DNA of 61,950 nt, from the NCBI GenBank assembly GCA_963838735.1, contig CAWISG010000005.1, forward strand, positions 1 through 61,950, given 5' to 3'. The position numbers and the translations under genes were made by a program. This document shows positions 25,652-35,047 of this stretch, piece after piece. Each line of letters begins with the position of its first letter. The stretch's first letter is position 1. Source of the stretch: Parerythrobacter_A sp963838735. GTDB lineage: Bacteria; Pseudomonadota; Alphaproteobacteria; Sphingomonadales; Sphingomonadaceae. The notes beneath the pieces were generated by a model, which saw only the letters and a program-made list of their open reading frames with translations, ran no database searches and was not told where the DNA came from.

Positions 25652-27295
25652 TCAGATACGCGCCAACAGTGCGTCGATATGCTTTTGCTGGGCCGGTCCG
25701 GCAAAGGCGCGCACGCTTTTCGCCACCCGCCTTGCCTCCGCGCGCCGTCCGTTGCGGGCCAGCGCATCGGCATAGTGCCAGCGGATCTGAAGATTTCCGG
25801 GTGCGCCGTCCTTGGCGCGGGTCAGCAAGGCAAGCGCCTCGGCCGGATTGCCGCCTGTATTCAGCAGCACCCAACCGGCCGTATCGAGCACGTCCGGATC
25901 GTCCGGCACCAGCGCCAGCGCACGGCGGGCAAGCGCGTTCGCAGCGGGTTTGCGCCCGGATCGCAGCGCGGCATGGGCGGCATTGTTCAGCACCAACGCA
26001 TTGGTGCCCATTCCGTCCTTCAACAGGCCGGTATAGATCGCATCGGCTTTCTTCCATTCGCCCTGCGCCATCGCCCGTTCCGCAGTCCCCGCACGTTCGC
26101 CGAAATCCGACGGCACGCGCGTTCCGGCAAGGCGTTTGGCGTAGGGGTCCGGCTCGCCCGCCTGCTTCGCCAGCTTCGATGCCAGCGCGATCAGTTGCGG
26201 GCTGGCGCTGGCGCGGCCAGCCGGGGCTTTCACCGTTCGCAGGGCGCGCGCCGGTTCGCCTACCGCCATCATCGCCTGCGCCATGACGGTTGCGCCCTGC
26301 ACGTGCAGCGGATTGTCGCGCATGAAAGGTCGCAGGAAAGCGATTGCCTGCTCGTGGCTGCCGCGCAGATACGCGACTTCGCCCATCAATAACTGTGCGG
26401 CAGGAACCTTGCGCAGCGCACTCTCGCCCTGCTGCAGCGTCGTGTGCGCCAGATCGAGATCGCCAGATTCAAAAGCCAGCTTGGCCCCGATGAATTGCGC
26501 CATCGGATGCGATGGCGCGATATCGCGCACCGCGTCCATCGTCTTGCTCGCCTCGTCCAGCAAACCGCGATCGGCCTGTGTCGCGGCAAGCGACAACAGC
26601 GGCGTAATGACGCCCGGGTTCGTCTCGGCACCGTGGGCAAAATGGGCCTGTGCGCCCGCATAATCTTCCGCCAGCAGCGCAACCTTGCCCGCCAGCATCC
26701 GCGCAGGCAGCGAATTCGGATCGGCTTTCACGGCACGGGTCGCGAGCAGCCCGGCCGTATCGACGCCGCGCTGCTGCAAGGCCATCTCTCCGCGCAGGGC
26801 GAGCAGCCGGGCATTGCGGGGATGTGCAGCAACGGCTTGGTCGGCAAGCGCATAGGCACTTTCCTCCGCACCCGTTGCAAGCTGTGCGCCGATATTGGCC
26901 CATGCCCCTTCGGGTGTATCGGTGCCCGCTTTCTTCGCCCATTCCAGTGCCGCATCGGCATCGTTCTGGAGCAGCTTGGCCTCTGCCATCAGCGCAGCGG
27001 CGGCGGCGCTGTCGCGGTCGGTGGCGGGCAGATCCTGCAAGGCCGCCTCGGCACCGATCCCGTCCCCCAATCCCAGATGCGCCCGGGCATAATCCAGCCG
27101 TGCCACAATATCGCCAGGGGCTTCGCGCAGATGCGCCGCCAGATGCAGGCGTGCAGCGTTGTGGTCATTGCGCGCGACGGCTGCTTCGGCTTGCGATTGC
27201 GGGTCGCTTTCGAGCATCGCGCAACCTGCCATCGCCAACGGCAGGACCGTTGCCAGAGCCACGGTGCGGGCGAACATCCTGGTGCGGTTTTCCAT
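25652..27295 (-). CDS. TPR-repeat lipoprotein, possibly PEP-CTERM-associated
   Basis: This 547-residue protein has a lipoprotein signal ending MAGC (Cys24) and then almost continuous TPR-like repeats, about 34 residues each, rich in Ala and Leu with motifs such as AARLHLAAHLREAP and ALALLTRAKDGAPG. It is thus a periplasmic or outer-membrane lipoprotein scaffold. Similar TPR lipoproteins often accompany exosortase/PEP-CTERM systems. The immediate upstream gene encodes a PEP-CTERM-like protein on the same strand, which supports that link, but the exosortase gene is not in the window. A strong hairpin separates the two genes. Confidence 0.75.
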   Translation of the reverse strand: MENRTRMFARTVALATVLPLAMAGCAMLESDPQSQAEAAVARNDHNAARLHLAAHLREAPGDIVARLDYARAHLGLGDGIGAEAALQDLPATDRDSAAAAALMAEAKLLQNDADAALEWAKKAGTDTPEGAWANIGAQLATGAEESAYALADQAVAAHPRNARLLALRGEMALQQRGVDTAGLLATRAVKADPNSLPARMLAGKVALLAEDYAGAQAHFAHGAETNPGVITPLLSLAATQADRGLLDEASKTMDAVRDIAPSHPMAQFIGAKLAFESGDLDLAHTTLQQGESALRKVPAAQLLMGEVAYLRGSHEQAIAFLRPFMRDNPLHVQGATVMAQAMMAVGEPARALRTVKAPAGRASASPQLIALASKLAKQAGEPDPYAKRLAGTRVPSDFGERAGTAERAMAQGEWKKADAIYTGLLKDGMGTNALVLNNAAHAALRSGRKPAANALARRALALVPDDPDVLDTAGWVLLNTGGNPAEALALLTRAKDGAPGNLQIRWHYADALARNGRRAEARRVAKSVRAFAGPAQQKHIDALLARI

Positions 27296-27352
27296 GATGC
27301 CGGACTTACCGAGCGGGCCCTAAGAAACCGCTAATTCCATGTGCATCGGCCA

Positions 27353-27400
27353 TGCAAGAAAGGGGTGGCGCGAGATCCCCCGTGCCACCCCTTTCTTGCA
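27353..27400 (-). terminator. Strong 17-bp hairpin terminator or attenuator between the PEP-CTERM and TPR genes
   Basis: Bases 27353-27369 and 27384-27400 form a perfect 17-base-pair inverted repeat (arm contains GCAAGAAAGGGGTGGC) with a 14-base loop. On the minus strand it lies about 55 bases after the PEP-CTERM stop and about 58 before the TPR gene. The 3' arm ends CTTTCTTGCA and lacks a long U-tail, so partial termination or mRNA stabilisation is possible. Confidence 0.7.
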
Positions 27401-27454
27401 ACATATCGGTCATCAAAAATGTGACCCGATGAACCTTGCGGTGAAGCCGTGCGA

Positions 27455-28126
27455 TCAGGCACGCACCGTCTTGCGACGGCGACCGGCCCACAGACCCATC
27501 AGCGCGAGGCCGAACAGCGCCATGCCGGCAGGGGCGGGAACGGCCGTAGGCATGTGCGTCAGGTCAAAATTGATATCCCAATGCGGGATCGAATGGTGCG
27601 AGGGGTTGAGGATATTCAACCACGCCGAACCGCCAAAATCGCTCGTCTTGTCGTTCGCACCGGGGCCGATCTGAAGGGTTGTGTTGCCGGCAAGGGGATC
27701 GGACGGCTTTAGCGTGTAGACCGCATCGCCGATCTTGATCGTGCCCGATGCGTTGGAGTAGAAGTCCATCGTCGCCGGATTGTAGGCTCCGCCACCGGCC
27801 TTGTAATCCTGGCCGTTGAACAGCTCATCCTGAAATTGGCTGAACATGAGGTCGAGCGTGGCGACTTCGCCCTGGTTGTTAAGCGCCGTGCCGGTGAAGG
27901 TAGCGGTGCCATTATCCGTATTCTGCGTAAAGACGGTGCCGTCCTGGAAGGAAAACTTCTTGGCGCAACCGCTGCGCAGCGTATTGGTCCACAGACCGTG
28001 CGAGCAATTGCCGCCGGTCGCGTCGCTTACGCCCAGTTCGATAATTGAGGCGGCAGCGGGCGTCGCGCTCAGTGCCATTGTGCCAGCGGCCGCGGTGGCC
28101 ATCAGTGCGGTTTTCAGCTTCGTCAT
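27455..28126 (-). CDS. Exported protein with PEP-CTERM-like sorting signal
   Basis: This 223-residue protein has an N-terminal signal peptide (about residues 1-26, ending PAAAS) and a C-terminal VPAPAGMALFGLALMGLWAG followed by RRRK. That is the motif, transmembrane segment and basic tail of a PEP-CTERM sorting signal, with APA replacing the usual PEP. The middle is rich in Gly, Asn, Thr and Asp, typical of surface or exopolysaccharide-associated proteins. Two Cys (GNCSHG and SGCAKK) may form a disulphide. AGGGA precedes the ATG at 28126. Family knowledge predicts exosortase-dependent cleavage and retention. Confidence 0.8.
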   Translation of the reverse strand: MTKLKTALMATAAAGTMALSATPAAASIIELGVSDATGGNCSHGLWTNTLRSGCAKKFSFQDGTVFTQNTDNGTATFTGTALNNQGEVATLDLMFSQFQDELFNGQDYKAGGGAYNPATMDFYSNASGTIKIGDAVYTLKPSDPLAGNTTLQIGPGANDKTSDFGGSAWLNILNPSHHSIPHWDINFDLTHMPTAVPAPAGMALFGLALMGLWAGRRRKTVRA

Positions 28127-28403
28127 AAGTCTTGTCCCTATTTTCGACCAGTTCGGCATAACGATAAAGTGCAGTGCTCATGTTAATGCTCAGGTTAATG
28201 CAGGGCGCGTGCCAATTTTGCGCGAACGCAGGAATTGCGCGGTTCCCAAAGGTTAACGGCTTAAATTGATCACATGCACCTGTCAGAAATCCCGACGCTT
28301 TTGCGCATCCACCGAACAATTTGCGTTGCGGCGCGGGGGATAAGCAAGGTGCGTATTACCAACGCGTTTGGGTTTGCTCTGCGGCTGGGCTATATTGTCG
28401 GCT

Positions 28404-31010
28404 ATGACCGACCCAACCCCGACACCGAACAATAACCCAGCCGAAACGCCACCGGTGGCACAACTTGAGACGCGCCCGGAAAAGGTCGTGCAGATGGGCG
28501 ATTACGGGGCGGATTCGATCAAGGTTCTGAAAGGGCTCGATGCGGTCCGCAAGCGCCCCGGCATGTATATCGGCGACACCGACGACGGCAGCGGTTTGCA
28601 CCACATGGTCTTCGAAGTCAGCGACAACGCCATCGACGAGGCACTGGCCGGGCACTGCGATCTCGTCCTGATCGAACTCAATCCCGATGGTTCGGTGAGC
28701 GTCGAAGACAATGGGCGCGGCATTCCGGTGGACATGCACAAGGAAGAGGGTGTCTCCGCCGCCGAGGTCATCATGACGCAGCTTCACGCGGGCGGGAAGT
28801 TCGAGAACACGAACGACGACAATGCCTACAAGGTATCGGGCGGGCTGCACGGGGTCGGCGTATCGGTGGTCAACGCGCTGTCCGAATGGCTGGAGCTGGT
28901 GATTTGGCGCGACGGGCGCGAGCACTGGATGCGGTTCGAACATGGCGACGCGGTCAATTCGCTGGAAGAGCGCGGCGATGCGCCGCCGGTCGATAGCAAT
29001 GGCGACAGGAACGGCCTGAAAAAGGGCACCCGCGTCACCTTCATGCCGAGCGACAACACTTTCAAGAACGTGACCGAGTTCGATTTCGACCGGCTGGAGC
29101 ATCGTTATCGCGAGCTGGCTTTCCTCAATTCCGGCGTACGTATCCTGTTGCGCGATCGGCGCGGTGAGGAAGTGGCCGAGCACGACCTTTTCTACGAAGG
29201 CGGTATTGCGGCGTTCGTAAAATATCTCGATCGTAACAAGGCTGCGCTGATCGCTGAGCCTATCTCGGTCAGTGCCGAGAAGGACGGCATCGGCATCGAC
29301 GTCGCGCTGGAATGGAACGACAGCTATTACGAAAACGTCCTGACCTTCACCAACAACATTCCTCAGCGCGATGGCGGCACACACCTTGCCGCCTTCCGCG
29401 CTGCGCTGACGCGCACGCTCAACACTTACGCCGGCAGCAGCGGGCTGATGAAGAAGGAAAAGGTGTCGCTATCTGGCGAGGACATGCGCGAGGGGCTTAC
29501 CGCCATCGTCAGCGTAAAACTGCCCGACCCCAAATTCGGCAGCCAGACGAAGGACAAGTTGGTATCGAGCGAGGTGCGCCAGCCGCTGGAAAGCCTGATG
29601 GGCGAGAAAATGGGCGAATGGCTGGAAGAAAACCCGGCCGACGCCAAGACCATCATCCAGAAGATCATCGATGCTGCCGCCGCCCGCGAAGCGGCGCGCA
29701 AGGCCCGCGAGATGAGCCGCAAGGGCGCGATGAGCATCGCCAGCCTGCCCGGCAAGCTGGCCGATTGCCAGGAACGCGACCCGGCCAAGTCCGAACTGTT
29801 CCTGGTCGAGGGCGACAGCGCCGGGGGCAGCGCCAAGCAGGGCCGCGACAGGAAGACGCAGGCGATCCTGCCATTGAAGGGCAAGATCCTGAATGTGGAG
29901 CGCGCGCGGTTCGACCGGATCATCAGCTCCAAGGAAGTCGGCACGCTGATCCAGGCGATGGGCACCGGGCTGCGTGATGAGTTCACCATCGACAAGCTGC
30001 GCTATCACAAGATCGTCATCATGACCGACGCCGATGTGGACGGCGCGCATATCCGCACGCTGCTGCTTACCTTCTTCCACCGGCAGATGCCGGAGATCAT
30101 CAAGGCCGGGCATCTCTACATTGCCCAGCCGCCGCTTTATAAGGTCGCCAAAGGCCGCAGCGAGGTCTATCTTAAAGACCAGGGCGCGCTCGACCGATAT
30201 CTGGTCGATGCCGGATTGCAGGGCCGCGTACTGGAAACAGCAGGCGGCGCGCGCAGCGGCGGGGAACTGCAATCGCTGGTCGAACACGCGCTGCGCATCC
30301 GCAACTTGATGGCGTTCATACCACGCAAATACGATCCTGCCATCGTGGAGCAAATCGCGCTGGCAGGCGCTCTCGATCCCGAGCTGGATACGGCGGCGCG
30401 CGAGGCGGCCTTGCAGGCGGGCGCGCAAAGGCTAGGCGTCGCCGACGAGGAAGCACGCTGGACCGCGCAGCAGCGCGACGACGGTTCTGTCCGTCTCGAC
30501 CGGCTGTGGCGCGGCGTAACCGATGTTCACGAGCTGGAAGCCGCCTTCATCTCCAGCGCCGAGGCGCGCAAGCTTCACCGGCTGGTGTCGGAACAGGCCG
30601 AAGTCTTCGCGCAGCCGACCCGCCTCGTCAAAGGCATCGCCGACCAGACACCCGATCCCGATCCCGATGCGCCAAACCCGGCGGACGACATCGCCGAACA
30701 GGCCGAAACCGAAGCGCCCAGCGCGCCTGCGGACGGCGTTATTTTCCGACCTACCGAACTGCTCGACGCAGTGATGGTCGCGGGGCGCAAGGGCCTGTCG
30801 ATTCAGCGATACAAGGGTCTGGGCGAGATGAATGCGGAACAGCTATGGGAAACCACGCTGGACCCAGACAATCGCGCGCTGTTGCAGGTGAAGGTGGAAG
30901 ATGCGGACGTGACGGACGAGATTTTCACCCGCCTGATGGGCGACGTGGTCGAACCGCGCCGTGAATTCATCCAGGACAACGCGCTAAACGTCGCCAACCT
31001 TGATGTCTGA
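28404..31010 (+). CDS. gyrB: DNA gyrase subunit B
   Basis: GyrB provides the ATPase of gyrase, which introduces negative supercoils. The 868-residue protein has the GHKL ATPase motifs (VSDNAIDEAL, DNGRGIPV, GGLHGVGVSVVNAL), the TOPRIM motifs EGDSAGGSAKQGRDR and MTDADVDGAHIRTLLL, and the C-terminal RYKGLGEMNAEQL. A low-complexity region (about residues 745-785, acidic, Pro-rich) and longer length than the 804 residues of E. coli are due to insertions between the TOPRIM and the tail. The ATG at 28404 is chosen over a longer upstream frame. The next gene overlaps its end. Confidence 0.98.
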   Translation: MTDPTPTPNNNPAETPPVAQLETRPEKVVQMGDYGADSIKVLKGLDAVRKRPGMYIGDTDDGSGLHHMVFEVSDNAIDEALAGHCDLVLIELNPDGSVSVEDNGRGIPVDMHKEEGVSAAEVIMTQLHAGGKFENTNDDNAYKVSGGLHGVGVSVVNALSEWLELVIWRDGREHWMRFEHGDAVNSLEERGDAPPVDSNGDRNGLKKGTRVTFMPSDNTFKNVTEFDFDRLEHRYRELAFLNSGVRILLRDRRGEEVAEHDLFYEGGIAAFVKYLDRNKAALIAEPISVSAEKDGIGIDVALEWNDSYYENVLTFTNNIPQRDGGTHLAAFRAALTRTLNTYAGSSGLMKKEKVSLSGEDMREGLTAIVSVKLPDPKFGSQTKDKLVSSEVRQPLESLMGEKMGEWLEENPADAKTIIQKIIDAAAAREAARKAREMSRKGAMSIASLPGKLADCQERDPAKSELFLVEGDSAGGSAKQGRDRKTQAILPLKGKILNVERARFDRIISSKEVGTLIQAMGTGLRDEFTIDKLRYHKIVIMTDADVDGAHIRTLLLTFFHRQMPEIIKAGHLYIAQPPLYKVAKGRSEVYLKDQGALDRYLVDAGLQGRVLETAGGARSGGELQSLVEHALRIRNLMAFIPRKYDPAIVEQIALAGALDPELDTAAREAALQAGAQRLGVADEEARWTAQQRDDGSVRLDRLWRGVTDVHELEAAFISSAEARKLHRLVSEQAEVFAQPTRLVKGIADQTPDPDPDAPNPADDIAEQAETEAPSAPADGVIFRPTELLDAVMVAGRKGLSIQRYKGLGEMNAEQLWETTLDPDNRALLQVKVEDADVTDEIFTRLMGDVVEPRREFIQDNALNVANLDV

Positions 31011-32112
31011 CAGGCAAGTGCACGGTGCTGCGCTCGAACGTGGCACTTTCCTGCTCTTTCTTGCGCTTGTCACCGTCGCCCTGCTGCTGGTCGTCTGGCC
31101 ATTTGCCCTGCCCGTATTGTGGGCGGCGTTGGCGGCGATCATGTTCCAGCCGCTTTACCAGTGGTTCCTGATGCGGTTTCGCGGACGCGCCAATACGGCC
31201 ACGCTAGCGACCTTGCTGGTCATCACCTTTGCAGTAATCCTGCCATCTGTGGCAATCGGCACGGTCGTCGTCGAGCAGGCTGTCGGTGTGTTCCGCGCGT
31301 TCCGCGATGGGGACATCAATGTTGCAGTCTGGTTCGCGCAAGTCATGGCTGCCTTGCCGCAATCGGTGCAGGCGGCGCTTGGCAATGAGGGGTGGGGCGA
31401 TTTTTCCGCCGTGCAAATTCGCGCGCAGGAGTTCGCCAAGCAAAGCGTCGGCTTGATTGCCGGCAAGGCGCTCAGCATCGGGGGCAGTGTGTTCGGCTGG
31501 GTGCTGGCTTTCGGTCTGGGACTGTACGTAACCTGGTTTCTGCTGCGGGACGGGCAGATGCTGGGCGCAAAATTCGTGCGGCATCTGCCCATGGACCACG
31601 CTGTTGCGACACGGCTGGCCGACCGGTTTCTGGTAATGGTGCGCGCCACGATAAAAGGGTCGGTCGTCGTCGGCATCGTGCAGGGAATGCTGGGATCGAT
31701 AACCTTCTGGATCGCCGGCATGCCGTCCGTGCTGCTGTTCGGCCTGCTGATGGCAATTGCATCGCTGATACCGGCTGTGGGCGCGGCACTTATCTGGGCA
31801 CCGGTGGCGATCTATCTGCTGGCGACGGGTGCGGTGTGGCAGGGACTGTTCGTTACGTTTTCCGGTGTCGCGGTGATCGGGATGGCGGACAATGTGCTGC
31901 GCCCCATTCTGGTCGGGCGCGATACCGGTATTCCCGACTGGCTGATCCTGGTGACGACGCTGGGCGGCATCGCCGTGCTGGGCCTGAGTGGTATCGTGCT
32001 GGGGCCGCTGGCGGCAGGGCTATTCATCACCGGGTTCGCCGTGCTGGGCGAGCAGCGCGAGGCGGGCGCTACCGTATCGCGACCGGCGGCGGAGGTAGGC
32101 CTGGAAGAATAG
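31003..32112 (+). CDS. AI-2E family transporter (PerM-like permease)
   Basis: This 369-residue membrane protein has about eight hydrophobic segments, two near the N terminus and six after residue 160. It has the family hallmark of a large periplasmic loop (about 85-160) and the C-terminal blocks GLLMAIASLIPAVGAALIWAP and GLSGIVLGPLAAGLF. The AI-2E superfamily includes putative permeases and Na+/H+ antiporters, so the family name does not prove quorum-signal transport. The ATG overlaps the gyrB stop region by eight bases, suggesting coupled expression. It overlaps the convergent serine hydrolase gene by 44 bases. Confidence 0.85.
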   Translation: MSDRQVHGAALERGTFLLFLALVTVALLLVVWPFALPVLWAALAAIMFQPLYQWFLMRFRGRANTATLATLLVITFAVILPSVAIGTVVVEQAVGVFRAFRDGDINVAVWFAQVMAALPQSVQAALGNEGWGDFSAVQIRAQEFAKQSVGLIAGKALSIGGSVFGWVLAFGLGLYVTWFLLRDGQMLGAKFVRHLPMDHAVATRLADRFLVMVRATIKGSVVVGIVQGMLGSITFWIAGMPSVLLFGLLMAIASLIPAVGAALIWAPVAIYLLATGAVWQGLFVTFSGVAVIGMADNVLRPILVGRDTGIPDWLILVTTLGGIAVLGLSGIVLGPLAAGLFITGFAVLGEQREAGATVSRPAAEVGLEE

Positions 32113-33109
32113 CCCACATCGCTTCGAAAGCGTTCCGGTCGGCACCCTCGCGATTGTAGTTCTCCGCCTGCACCACGATTACGGCATCGCGTTCTCGATA
32201 CAGCGCCACGATATTGCCGCCGTTGCCTTTCATCATCCAGCTGCCCGCATACCCTTCGGGTGCTTTCACCAGATCGTGCCACCACAGATAGCCGTAGTGA
32301 ACATGCTCCCCCAACTGCCGGTGGGGTGTCAGCATCGTCTTTATCCAGGACGCCGACACCACGCGCCGTTCCTCGAAGACCCCGCCATCCAGCACCATGC
32401 GCCCAATGCGCAGCAGGTCTTCGGCACGCATCGAAATCTGCCCGCCGGATTGGACCTCGCCCGACCGCGACCGGCGCCAACCTGCGCCGGCTATGTCGAG
32501 GGGATCGAACACCCGTGTCTGCATAAAGAGATCGAACCGCTCGCCCACAGCCTCTTCGACCGCCTGCCCCAGCAGGAAGACCCCTGCCGTACAATAGGAA
32601 AAGCGGCCCTGTCCGGCAGTATCGCGGGCGAACGCCTCGTCCATGGGAAGCGCCATCGCGAAAGCGCGCCAGTTCCGCTTGCGGTACATGCGTTCTTCCT
32701 GACCGGGTGACCGCCGGTCCCAGTCGTCGCACGCCAAGGGCGAAGACATCGTCAGCAGGTCATGCACGGTAATGCCGTTGCGCGGATCGGCGGGGTCGCT
32801 GCCGAGCAATGGCCAAACCGGCGTATCGAGTGCAAGCGCACCTTCGTCGATCGCGATGCCAACCGCCAGTGCAGTTAAAGATTTCCCGGCGGATCGGATG
32901 TCGATCGGGTGACCGGCATCTTCGCCATCGAACCGGCGCAGATACACCGTCTCGCCGCCTTGATCGACGCCGATGGCTGCTATTTCGCCCAACTCGCCGG
33001 AGACGATACGCCGTTCAAGCGCGCCCGGCTGCAACGCGTTCACCTTTGCGCTGGCGGCAGGCGCAACCGTCAACATCGCCAGCGCAGTGACGAGCGTGAT
33101 TATCCGCAA
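32069..33109 (-). CDS. Exported serine hydrolase, class C beta-lactamase-like
   Basis: This 346-residue protein has a signal peptide (about residues 1-22, ending ASAK) and the penicillin-binding fold: nucleophile SAGK (S-x-x-K near residue 72), the second motif YCTAG (Y-x-T/N type) near 172, and a C-terminal MKGNGGN block that may act as the third motif. These proteins are often esterases or D-peptidases, not true lactamases, so the substrate is unknown. It is periplasmic by prediction. The 3' end overlaps the convergent permease gene. Confidence 0.82.
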   Translation of the reverse strand: MRIITLVTALAMLTVAPAASAKVNALQPGALERRIVSGELGEIAAIGVDQGGETVYLRRFDGEDAGHPIDIRSAGKSLTALAVGIAIDEGALALDTPVWPLLGSDPADPRNGITVHDLLTMSSPLACDDWDRRSPGQEERMYRKRNWRAFAMALPMDEAFARDTAGQGRFSYCTAGVFLLGQAVEEAVGERFDLFMQTRVFDPLDIAGAGWRRSRSGEVQSGGQISMRAEDLLRIGRMVLDGGVFEERRVVSASWIKTMLTPHRQLGEHVHYGYLWWHDLVKAPEGYAGSWMMKGNGGNIVALYRERDAVIVVQAENYNREGADRNAFEAMWAILPGLPPPPVAIR

Positions 33110-33218
33110 GACCGTTCTCCCTTTCGCGCGGAGACTTGCATACCGGGGCGTGAAGTGACGGTGAACGCGACGTTCCGGACTCGACTTTGCTTGCCGTTCG
33201 CCTACGCACGCGTTCTTT

Positions 33219-34415
33219 ATGACCGATCGAAAAACTTACGACGCCATCGTGCTGGGCGGCGGTGCGGCGGGGCTGTTTTGCGCGGCACAGGCGGGGCAGC
33301 GCGGCAAGCGTGTGCTGGTGCTCGAAAAGGCGGCGAAAGTCGGTGCGAAGATCCTTATTTCGGGTGGTGGGCGCTGTAATTTCACCAATCGCGGGGCCGG
33401 CCCGGCACAGTTCCTGTCCGCCAATCCTCATTTCGCGAAATCCGCGCTGGCACGCTATACTGCCGCCGACTTCATCGCGCTGGTCGATAGCTACGGCATC
33501 GCCTGGCACGAAAAGACGCTGGGCCAGCTGTTCTGCGACGGACGCGCGCAAGCCATTGTCGACATGCTGCTGGCCGAATGCGCGAAGGGTGATGTCACCA
33601 TTGCGACGGGTCAGGACATAACCGAAGTGGCGCATCGCGACGGTGGCTTTTTAATCACTGCAAACGGAGCGGTCGCGGGCGCACATGCGCTGGTCATTGC
33701 CACCGGCGGACCGTCCATCCCGAAAATGGGCGCGAGCGGGTTTGCCTATGATCTTGCACGGCAGTTCGGCCTGAAAGTGGTGGAACCGCGCCCGGCACTT
33801 GTGCCGCTGACGCTGGGCGGTGAGGATGTGCTGTTTCGCAACCTGTCGGGTGTATCCGCCCCGGTCAGCGTGGCGGCGGGCAAGTCCGGCGCAGGGGCGA
33901 AGGGCTTTCGCGAGGCGGCGCTGTTTACCCATCGCGGGCTGAGCGGTCCGGCGGTGTTGCAGGCCAGCTCCTACTGGACGCATGGCGAACCGGTCACCGT
34001 CAACCTGCTGCCCGACCATGCGCCCGGCTGGCTGGTCGAGGCAAAACAGGCGCACCCCGCCAAACCGGCGCGCACCGCCTTGCGCGAAGCCCTGCCCGCG
34101 CGGCTGGCCGATACGCTGGCCGACCGGCTGGCGCTGGTGGGCGAGTTGGGCGCGCATAGCGACAAGGCCCTGCGCGCCGCCGAGGATCGCGTGCGCCGCT
34201 GGACCTTCAATCCCAACGGAACCGAAGGGTTCGCCAAGGCCGAAGTGACCGCGGGAGGCATCAGCACTGCCGAACTGTCCAGCAAGACGATGGAAGCAAA
34301 GCGCGTGCCCGGCCTCTATGCCATTGGCGAGGCAGTGGATGTCACCGGCTGGTTGGGTGGCTATAATTTCCAGTGGGCGTGGTCGAGTGGCTGGGCCGCC
34401 GGGCAGTCCATCTAG
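33219..34415 (+). CDS. NAD(P)/FAD-dependent oxidoreductase, HI0933-like
   Basis: This 398-residue flavoprotein starts with the FAD-binding motif AIVLGGGAAGLFCAAQAG and has GGGRCNFTN (about residue 47), the family hallmark of the HI0933/BaiN type. The later blocks ATGGPSIPKMGASG, FTHRGLSGPAVLQ and LYAIGEAVDVTGWLGGYNFQWA complete the fold. The role is not established in most bacteria. It converges with and overlaps the acyltransferase gene by four bases. No operon partner is visible. Confidence 0.9.
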   Translation: MTDRKTYDAIVLGGGAAGLFCAAQAGQRGKRVLVLEKAAKVGAKILISGGGRCNFTNRGAGPAQFLSANPHFAKSALARYTAADFIALVDSYGIAWHEKTLGQLFCDGRAQAIVDMLLAECAKGDVTIATGQDITEVAHRDGGFLITANGAVAGAHALVIATGGPSIPKMGASGFAYDLARQFGLKVVEPRPALVPLTLGGEDVLFRNLSGVSAPVSVAAGKSGAGAKGFREAALFTHRGLSGPAVLQASSYWTHGEPVTVNLLPDHAPGWLVEAKQAHPAKPARTALREALPARLADTLADRLALVGELGAHSDKALRAAEDRVRRWTFNPNGTEGFAKAEVTAGGISTAELSSKTMEAKRVPGLYAIGEAVDVTGWLGGYNFQWAWSSGWAAGQSI

Positions 34416-35047
34416 CCCTTTTCCACCGCCTGTTCGGCCAGCAGCCGGTGCGCCTGCGCTTCCAGCACTTTGTACCGCCCGTATTCGGGCAGCTTGCTAC
34501 GCATGAACGCCGCAATCTTCGCAAGATCCGCCGGATAGTCGCCGGTCGGGGTCATCGGCGGGCCGAACCCGATGCGCTTCGTTTCGCGGCACACCCAGCA
34601 CGGCACGATGGGCACGCCCGCTGCCTGCGCGAGGTGATAAAAGCCCGATTTCCACTCACCATTGCTGGACCGTGTCCCCTCCGCCGCCATCACCAGCGCC
34701 AGCCGGTCCCGCCGCGCGAATTCGTCGGCGATCTGTTCCACGTAATTCGCGCGCTTCGTCCGGTCGACCGGGATGCCGCCCATATCGAACATGAAATTGC
34801 GCTGGATACCCTGGAACAGCGTGTGCTTGCCCATGAAGCTGGGCTGCACGCCTTCCTCCGCCGTCGCGCCGATGAAGAACACGAAATCCCAGTTGGACGA
34901 ATGCGGCGCACCCGCGATCACGAACTTGGGAATGTCGGGCATCCCGCCGTGAATGGTCCAGCCCTGGAACTTCCAGATGGCGAAGATGATGCGCCGCAGA
35001 ATGCGCGAAAGCAGCGTTGGTTTGCGGTTGCGGGAAAGCTCGGTCAC
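34412..35047 (-). CDS. Lysophospholipid acyltransferase family protein (PlsC-like)
   Basis: This 211-residue protein shows PlsC-like blocks: APHSSNWDF (a shortened H-x(4)-D motif), a positively charged DMGGIPVDRT region, EGTRS (substrate-binding loop) and a following VPIVPC strand. It probably acylates a lysophospholipid at the inner membrane. The start is GTG, overlapping the mccB stop by four bases (GTGA), so it is coupled to the leucine-catabolism operon, possibly by chance. Confidence in the family is good; the exact substrate is unknown. Confidence 0.82.
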   Translation of the reverse strand: MTELSRNRKPTLLSRILRRIIFAIWKFQGWTIHGGMPDIPKFVIAGAPHSSNWDFVFFIGATAEEGVQPSFMGKHTLFQGIQRNFMFDMGGIPVDRTKRANYVEQIADEFARRDRLALVMAAEGTRSSNGEWKSGFYHLAQAAGVPIVPCWVCRETKRIGFGPPMTPTGDYPADLAKIAAFMRSKLPEYGRYKVLEAQAHRLLAEQAVEKG

